Assembly (NCBI RefSeq): GCF_901000735.1
Contig: NC_081551.1
Span: 15,498,906-15,562,905 of the forward strand
DNA: 64,000 bases
From: Corylus avellana
Taxonomy: Eukaryota > Streptophyta > Magnoliopsida > Fagales > Betulaceae
Direction: 5' to 3'
Within the stretch, counting starts at the first letter, position 1; each line of letters opens with the position of its first letter. Below, in pieces: positions 57,712-64,000 of this stretch. The notes below the pieces were generated by a model. It did no database searches and was not told the DNA's origin. It saw only the letters and a program-made list of their open reading frames with translations. Made by a program: the position numbers and the translations under genes.

Positions 57712-60188
57712 TTATGGTTGCCATATTTTCTGCTTCCCTTTCCCTTTCTCCTTGTCCGTTTTTGCATTTTGTTTACTTCTAGGTGGAATTGTGTCACTTG
57801 CTGCCACTTGGGATTTGGGTATGTCAAAATCGGGAGGAGGGATGGGGGCAACCCTAAAGGTAAAACTACCTGTCTGTGGGAGTCCCCAAGCACATAGTGG
57901 TCCACCTCCTTGAATTTTTTGTGGTCCAATAGGCTCACCCGTGATATCGATCACTAGCTTGCACTTGCGGTTAGGGTCCCTAACACTGGCATCATCTACC
58001 CTCAAACCACCAGCAGCTCTTGATCTCGTGGCTAACCCCAACAACTTCATCATGGTTCTAACTACATAACCTGCCTACATATTTTAGATAAAATCATATA
58101 TCAGATAATCAATTCAAAATTAGCACATACAATAAATAACAAGGCCTTAGATCAATTCAAAAACAGCACATACAATAAATAACAAGGCCTTAGATCAATT
58201 CAAAAACAGCACATACAATAAATAACAAGCCCTTACATTGGATTCAAAATCACCACATACAATAAATAACGAGGCCTTAGATCAATTCAAAAGCAGTACA
58301 TACAATAAATAACAAAGTCTTACATTGGATTGGCTATTACGAAGTTCAGTTGGGGCACGTCGTTGGGATGTGGGAAGTTCAGTTAGGGCAGTTGGTTGTG
58401 CACTTAGTTAGGGAGTAGTATGAACAACCTACATATTTTTGAAAAAATCATGACACATTTTGTTATTCTTAACAATTCAAAATCAGCACCTATAATAAAC
58501 AAACAGGACTACATCGAATTGACAAGTAGGAATTTCAGTTTGGGTAATTGGTTGTGCACTTGGTTGGGGAGCAGAAGGTTGTGCAATCTGGGCACAAGTA
58601 TGTTTACTTTCTGTCGATCATACAAGTATGTTTACCTTTTGTCGATCAAATATAAAAGTCCACCCTTGTGCTGGTGCTGGGCCAAGATCAGATATAAGTG
58701 CCTCCAAGAGCCAAGTCCAACTGTCCTTTGTCTTTGCTTGTACAACCGCAATGGACAGTAGATATGTACTATTGTTGGCATCCCTTCTAACAGCAGCCAT
58801 TAACTGGCCCTTGTACCTACCCTTCAAGAAGCATGCATCTACACCTATCACATGTCTACACCCTTGTAAGAAACATATCTTCATTGCTGCAAATGATACA
58901 CATAACTTGTGAAACTTACATGGGATCTCGGGCATTAGTCTCTCAACCATAAGAATTAAACAACTGCCCACATTGGTCTTCCTAACCAATGCACAGTAGT
59001 CCCATAACTGATGGTATTGCTCATCCAACTTCTCATAAATTTTTTGTTGCACCTTTTTCCTTGCACTATACAATGAGCTAATATGGGCATCTACATTCCA
59101 CTTGGCTTTGACCTCTTTCTACAAAACGTCTATAGGCAGGTTTGGCTGGTTTCTAAATGAGATCATGCACCATTCAGCTATCCAAGCTGAATTAATCATG
59201 TGATTCTTGTATCTTCTACAGCATGAGTGTCTTGGATACATTGACACTAAGAGAAATGTGGACTCATCCTTTAACTTCTTCCCATAAACCCTGTACTTAC
59301 ACTTCTTGTCTTTGTAACGAGCTATAACTTTTTTGGTTTCATTTATTGAGAACTTTAAATCCTTCCCCTTCATAATATTTGCTTGCTTCACCGCTTTTCT
59401 AAACTCTGCCGCATCACCAAATATATGACCTAACTGCAGCACTGGATTTTGCATCTCTTCTTTAGTAAATGGTATTCTTTTGGTGACATCACGACGACTT
59501 GATATTTCTTCATTGTCACTATCACTGGGAATGGATGACCTAAGTATGCCACTTGGACAAAGATCTTCACTATTGGACTCATCTTCATCATTTCCCCCCC
59601 TATTTCTTCCATATGTCCATCATCATATACTTTTTCCCTATCTTCCTGATCCGTATCCTCCTCATCACTATCTTCCTCATCCCTAAACCCTGCTTCATCC
59701 TCAATGACACCCGAAACCCCACCCTTTCAGATTCTACATGCTCCTCCCCTTCTAAGTCATTAGCATCTGTATCTACGCTAAGAGCCTCATCCCAGAAAGC
59801 ATCCTTCCTTATATACTACAACCCTCTCATATTCTTCATCGTCTTCTGCATTGTCATCTACCGCATCTATGTCAACCTCATTAAACAAAACCAAATACAA
59901 CTCAGCTAGCCCATGGCCTACATGGTGTGAAACCATTTCATTTACATCATAGTCAGATGATATAAGCCTTAATCCTTCATCTAAAGACCTATTAAGTATC
60001 TTGTAGTGAATGAGGTCACAAGACTTATACCCATAATCCTTGCATATTTCCTCGATATTCAAGAAAGACATCTTATGTACATCACGAACCGAATGATTAT
60101 GCACAAATCCACCCATATACGTACACATATTTTCCCTATTGAAAGCACCATTGTAATGCACCTCAAACAGCAATATGTCACTAGCCAT
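57712..60188 (-). pseudogene. MULE-2 transposase, frameshifted and internally deleted
   Basis: The minus-strand start ATG is at 60188 (MASDILLFEVHYNGAF). The PB1-like domain covers 60188 to about 59880, and an acidic linker follows. Frameshifts occur at about 59820, 59720 and 59600. The plant MuDR N-terminal DNA-binding domain (FGDAAEFRKAVKQANIMKG, KCKYRVYGKK) spans 59454-59120. A TAG at 59119 interrupts the frame, which then continues into the MULE core: CRHVIGVDACFLKGRYKGQL (first catalytic Asp) and WLLEALISDLG to FIFDRQK at 58632. The rest of the DDE core, including the catalytic Glu, and the SWIM finger are missing. What remains is a Gln/Pro-rich stretch with repeats and a basic C-terminal tail (58053-57712). 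It cannot be active. Confidence 0.85.
58124..58335. repeat. 43-bp tandem repeat, five copies
   Basis: Units contain CACATACAATAAATAACAAG and TTAGATCAATTCAAAA. The period is 43-44 bp and the copies differ at few sites. It lies in the part of the transposase where the catalytic core is deleted. Confidence 0.9.
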
Positions 60189-60567
60189 TCTGTGTCCTGC
60201 CACATTAAGAACACCAATGAGTATTTACTAAATACAACATGCAGTAGCTTTTTTAGTTGAGTGGACATGCTAAACCATTTATACAGAAAAAAACAACTTA
60301 GATAACAAAGGAGACCATATATATACAATAAACAATTACAGTTATAGAGGGGACCACATTTGCCAATAGAAGCTTACCTAAACCCTTAACACAAAACAAT
60401 AATATGCAAGAACTTTATGAAAACAATGCATGCTTTTAAGGATGACAAATCCTAATGTTATTATGGGTGAGTTCCATATGATTTATTATATATATATAGG
60501 GAAAAGATAGAAAAAGGAAGAGCACTGAGAATAGTGAATACATAGCAACTTCATAAGAAGGATAAAA

Positions 60568-60589
60568 CCCTAAACCCTAAACCCTAAAC
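60568..60589. promoter_or_regulatory. Telomere-like repeat (CCCTAAA)3 / telo-box
   Basis: Three CCCTAAA units lie about 380 bp upstream of the minus-strand transposase start. Telo-boxes occur in plant promoters of genes expressed in dividing cells. Three units is too few for a telomere remnant to be likely. Confidence 0.6.
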
Positions 60590-61115
60590 AATATGTAACA
60601 ACCAGTGACAACGTGTCATCTACAACCACCTAGGGGACCACAATTGTAAAACACAGTCCACAACATGCCAAAAACAGTGACAAATAAACAACAACAATCA
60701 AACAAACCTTAACATCAACAAACAGTCAACTTGTCATCCACAACATGCCAAAAAGCTTTAACTTTTTGCTAAATCCGAAAGTATGCAGTGACCTATTGCT
60801 AAACCATCCAGAACATGCCAAAAAGCATTAAACAAACCCACAGTATGCCAAAAACAGTGACAGATAAACCTTAAGTATGCAGTGAGTTTTTGCTAAACCT
60901 CAAGTATGCAGTGAATTTTTTCTAAACCTAAAAGGATGCAGTGACATGTTTCTAAACCATCTAGAACATTCCAAAAAGCATTAAACAAACCCACAACATG
61001 CCAAAAACAGTGACAAATAACATAAGTATGTAGTGAATTATTGTTAAATCCTAAGTATGCAGTGACTTTTTGCTAAACCATCCAGAATATTCCAAAAACC
61101 ATTAAACAAATAAAC
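60590..61115. repeat. Subterminal repeat cluster of MULE-2
   Basis: TATGCAGTGA.TTTTTGCTAAACC recurs six times with variation (60783, 60874, 60905, 60935, 61027, 61056). ACATGCCAAAAA(CAGTGAC/GCATTAAAC) recurs about as often. The units are interspersed rather than strictly tandem. Confidence 0.85.
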
Positions 61116-62061
61116 CCTAACAAACAGTCAACTTTCTTCAACCGACAATAGCCAATTAAAAAATGCAAAAATCTCCAACCTTTTGCTAGCATCAATTCGA
61201 CCAACAAAAGTGGGTACTTTCTTTATTCAACCCACCAGAATCATATGACCCACAAATTGTGTTTTTTTTTTTTTTTTTTTGACAAACTTTTGACAATAAA
61301 ATCATATGACCCACAAATAGACAACAATAAAAATAAAGGGGACACAATGGTAAACTTGGCATACCTATAAATAAAACAACCAACTTCATTTGACAAAAGG
61401 GACTATACCTGGAAAAGACAGCATTGACGAAAAAGACGGCTCACAAACGAAGCTTCCAATGCAACTAAACGAGACTTCAATTGGGTCTTGAAATGACTTT
61501 CTCGTATGCGATTTTGATAAATAAAGGACACTGGGTGGATTGAAACCTGGGTGGAATCGCGATTTAGAGTCACTGGGTGGATTGAGGATTTTAGTGGTCG
61601 TCAGCCCACAATGTTAGGGTTCTTTACTAAGACGGCTCTCGAACTCACTTTTGGTTTTAGTGATTTTGAGAAATAAACCCTAAGGGTGTTTGTACACGTG
61701 ATGCTTTCAGGGGTAAAATGGGGCTTTCAATAACTTTTTCCCACATGCGTGGCACGTGTGACCCCTTCCGTTAGGATTTCACAGAAAATCCTAACGGAAG
61801 GGGCAAAGTGAACGAAACTAAAAATTTGATACATGAAAGTGAGAGTTTTTGAACAATTGTAGATGTCTACAAAAGGCGCAAAAAATTTGTGGGGAGGTGG
61901 GGTAAGTGAAGTTTCTCCAAAATATAGTAAGCTCATATTTTCAAATCTTAGAAGCTCATAAAATCTTACGGTCTATTACGCTCATATCATAGAGGCTAAG
62001 ATCTGAAAGTATGAGCTTCTCATATTTTCAATAATAGTAGGGGATCTGGATCCGAACATTT

Positions 62062-63184
62062 GACCCTCATTTTAATTAGCATCGGCTAGCCAAAAGAGAA
62101 TGCTTTATTGAAGGTATACTCATATAAATATTTTATTTTATTTTATTTTTTAAATAAAATTGTTGATTATGTGGCTATGCTTCCAAGAATTGTCACCGTC
62201 TAAACAATATTCTAAGTTATATGACTGTTTTGGATGCATTTAGAGGCCAATTTAGTATAGAACAATATTATTTAGTAGATTGTTATACAACTGTTATGCA
62301 ATTTGATGACATAACAGTGAAAATCAGTCATTGGATGAGCAACTGTAAAATAAACCAACGATTGATTTTTACTATCACGTTATTTTAATTATATGACAGT
62401 CGTATAACAATCTATTAAATAGCACTACTCTTGTCCCTAAGGGGTAGCTTACCATGCCTTATGAAGCAAAATTAGAATCCTCTTTATTTCAAAGAGAATA
62501 TCCAGTTTGTTATAGTAGAGGGGTATTTTTGTCTCCTAAAAAAGTGAAAAGACAAAAATATTACTCCACTATCACTAACTAATTATCCAATTCATTTGAA
62601 CTGGAGAGGATCATGTTCCTATAAAGCAAAAGTTATTAGATCGAATCTCGTGTGAACATGTAAAAAAAATAGCAATACTCTTTAGTATATGACCTAGATA
62701 ATGGGAGGTACGTAGTGATCAGTTTTATTCTCAACCTTTCTGATACCAAGTCAAGTGTAAGCCAATTATGTTAATCTTGGAGGGCTGAATAAGGCCATCA
62801 ATTATTAATTGACCATTAATTATTTTTTCAATTTATGTATGCTTTAATTACTGTCCCAAAGCAACAATGATTTTATTTCCTACTCTAAAAATGGAAGGTT
62901 TTTGTTTGATGATCACTTCCAACAACCTTTCAAGTTTCAACCTATGCATGCTCTTTATCTTTTTTCCACTGATGAGGGAAAATGTTATAAGTTATCTTTT
63001 TCATTCTTGACTCGATTGAGAAAAAAGAATAGGAGATCTATTAAGAATGTTTTCAAACACAAGGTAGAAAGCAATCCACTTAACTAAACCATGTGCTTTA
63101 AAATTAGTAGTATTAGAAGCAAATAATTGTAAGTTGATATCTAAAATAATACTATCAAAGTTCCAATAAGCAAATAAACTAAGG
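62062..63184. other. Intergenic AT-rich DNA with a palindromic MITE
   Basis: No gene. The segment 62255-62435 is largely self-complementary: TAGTAGATTGTTATACAACTG pairs with its inverse near 62400, so it looks like a small MITE of about 180 bp. A hairpin with AGGGGTATTTTTGTC lies at about 62518-62600. Confidence 0.5.
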
Positions 63185-63668
63185 ACCTATTTGGGTGTGC
63201 GTTTGATGGGCCTAAAAATGCGTTTTAACACTCAAAAAGTTCGTTTAAAAAAAAAATCCGTTTGGTAAAAAAATACTGAAAGCACTTTTAAGGGTCAAAA
63301 AAATCTAAAAATGGTCAAAACGCACTTTTAGCAAAAGCATAAAAATGAAGCTTTTGCCAAAAAAACATTTTTTTGACTTAAAAGCTCTATTTCTCAAACT
63401 CAATCCCAAACATGCTCTAAGACTATTAGGTCTTAGGATCTGTTTGGGTGTGCGTTTGAGAAGCCCAAAAATACGTTTAACACTCAAAAAGTCCGTTTGA
63501 AGAAAAAATATTTGTTTGGTAAAAAAATTAAAAGCACTTTTAAGAGTCCAAAAAATCTAAAAATGGCTAAAACGCACTTTTGGCAAAAGTTTAAAAATGA
63601 AGCTTTTACCAAAAAGAGCTTTTTAACTTAAAACGCTATTTCTCAAACACAATCTCAAACATGCTATT
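63185..63668. mobile_element. Two adjacent MITE copies of the same family
   Basis: Copy 1 (about 63185-63420) and copy 2 (about 63437-63668) both begin TTTGGGTGTGCGTTTGA and end near CTCAAAC.CAATC.CAAACATGCT. They share AGCACTTTTAAG and AAAACGCACTTTT inside. The ends are imperfect inverted repeats. They are in the same orientation with about 17 bp between them. Confidence 0.75.
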
Positions 63669-63685
63669 AATGGCAAGTGTAGTCG

Positions 63686-64000
63686 TTAGTGCATCCCATA
63701 GAATAAGGAAATAAACCCCCATGAAGCTGCAATTTGGGCAACCAACAAGGTTGCTTGTGCTTCACCCATTAAAGCATCACTTATGAGCAAGCGTTTGGTG
63801 GCAACTTTGATGGTGTTTCCCTCAGAGTCACTGATTACTGTAGTTACCACAGCAAAATCAGGCCTCATTGCAACAACAAAGTTGGCCTTGATGTTGCTAG
63901 GCATGGGGGATGTCCAGAGGTTGGATAAGGAAGCATCATTCCAAGCTAGGATGCAAGCTTTTGTGGTGGAAGAGATCTGTTTAATGTACTTAGAAAGCAC
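63686..64000 (-). mobile_element. LINE RNase H fragment (open to window edge)
   Basis: Open minus-strand frame of 104 codons continuing past the window end. The part WTSPMPSNIKANFVVAMRPD, AVVTTVISDSEGNTI and DALMGEAQATLLVAQIA matches the plant LINE/RNase H-like (RVT_3) pattern of alternating strands, the conserved Glu in the E.A.A block, and an expected D (here A) in the first strand. It is probably the RNase H end of a LINE or a domesticated relative. Confidence 0.65.

Larger units (their letters stand above)
55908..61918. mobile_element. MULE-2: 6-kb Mutator-like element with transposase and GRF-finger genes
   Basis: The terminal inverted repeats are about 215 bp (55908-56122 and about 61704-61918). 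Shared inner words include TGTATCAAATTTTTAGTTTC, GAAATCCTAA.GGAAGGGGT and CTCTCACTTT. The flanking 9-bp sites AAAATATAA and AAAATATAG agree at 8 of 9 positions, the Mutator target size. The + strand carries a GRF zinc-finger/coiled-coil/anchor gene (56312-57256) and the minus strand the transposase (60188 to about 57712), so the genes converge. A repeat-rich zone (60590-61110) lies upstream of the transposase. Confidence 0.9.
55873..62054. mobile_element. Outer MITE split by MULE-2
   Basis: GGATCCGAATCCCCTCCTAT and ATTATTGAAAATAT on the left match, inverted, ATATTTTCAATAATAG and AGGGGATCTGGATCC on the right (62014-62054). AACATTT flanks both ends (55866-55872 and 62055-62061), a likely target duplication. 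Without MULE-2 this MITE would be only about 170 bp. The right part (61928-62054) has repeated GAGCTTCTCATATTTTCA-like words. Confidence 0.7.

Noticed and set aside
57712..58053. Independent small gene on the minus strand
   Set aside because: Its basic, Pro-rich character, and the Gln/Pro-rich sequence before it, fit the C-terminal tail of the deleted MULE-2 transposase.
58124..58335. CRISPR-like array
   Set aside because: The 43-bp units are contiguous tandem repeats without unique spacers, and the DNA is plant nuclear.
60568..60589. Telomere remnant
   Set aside because: Only three CCCTAAA units inside a MULE; a telo-box or chance is more likely than a chromosome end or fusion.

Overview
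This window is nuclear DNA of a flowering plant, most likely a woody eudicot. The evidence is intron-containing plant genes with typical GT-AG junctions, AT-rich introns, and dense nested plant transposons (Copia, LINE, hAT, Mutator-like, Harbinger-like). There are no prokaryote-style operons, no CRISPR array and no complete RNA gene that I can support. Two assembly gaps are present (Ns at 7626-7645 and 34242-34341).

Three host genes are recognisable, all on the + strand. (1) 2572-4883 is the 3' part of a CLC-g-type anion channel/transporter gene. Its N-terminal third is missing and a LINE remnant lies upstream. (2) 16707-23556 is a complete 13-exon sucrose-phosphate synthase gene (family A type, 1052 residues), with one GC-AG intron and a hairpin MITE in its last intron. 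(3) 52764-55470 is a complete 4-exon heptahelical transmembrane protein gene (HHP/PAQR family, 372 residues). They have no evident functional link; the gaps between them are filled by transposons.

Transposon layout: LINE remnant (about 640-2285); a minus-oriented LTR-pair element (6639-8962) carrying an hAT MITE with a perfect 8-bp target duplication; small Harbinger and Mutator MITEs (11.7-15.4 kb); a Mutator-like element, MULE-1 (about 25.34-31.00 kb), with a 2-kb solo LTR and a LINE piece inside; a minus-strand Copia element (31.14-34.24 kb) that stops at the 100-N gap, after which about 1.1 kb of MULE-1 sequence is repeated; a 0.9-kb tandem array (39.6-42.1 kb) broken by a full-length but dead Copia element (42.18-50.53 kb) that itself carries a 1.36-kb solo LTR; and MULE-2 (55,908-61,918) inserted inside a MITE.

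The most interesting pattern is that the two MULEs share one design. A transposase gene starting with a PB1-like domain faces, tail to tail, a second gene encoding a GRF-type zinc finger, a coiled coil and one C-terminal membrane helix. This resembles the convergent two-gene plan of maize MuDR (mudrA/mudrB), with an apparently unrelated second gene. Both copies are decayed.
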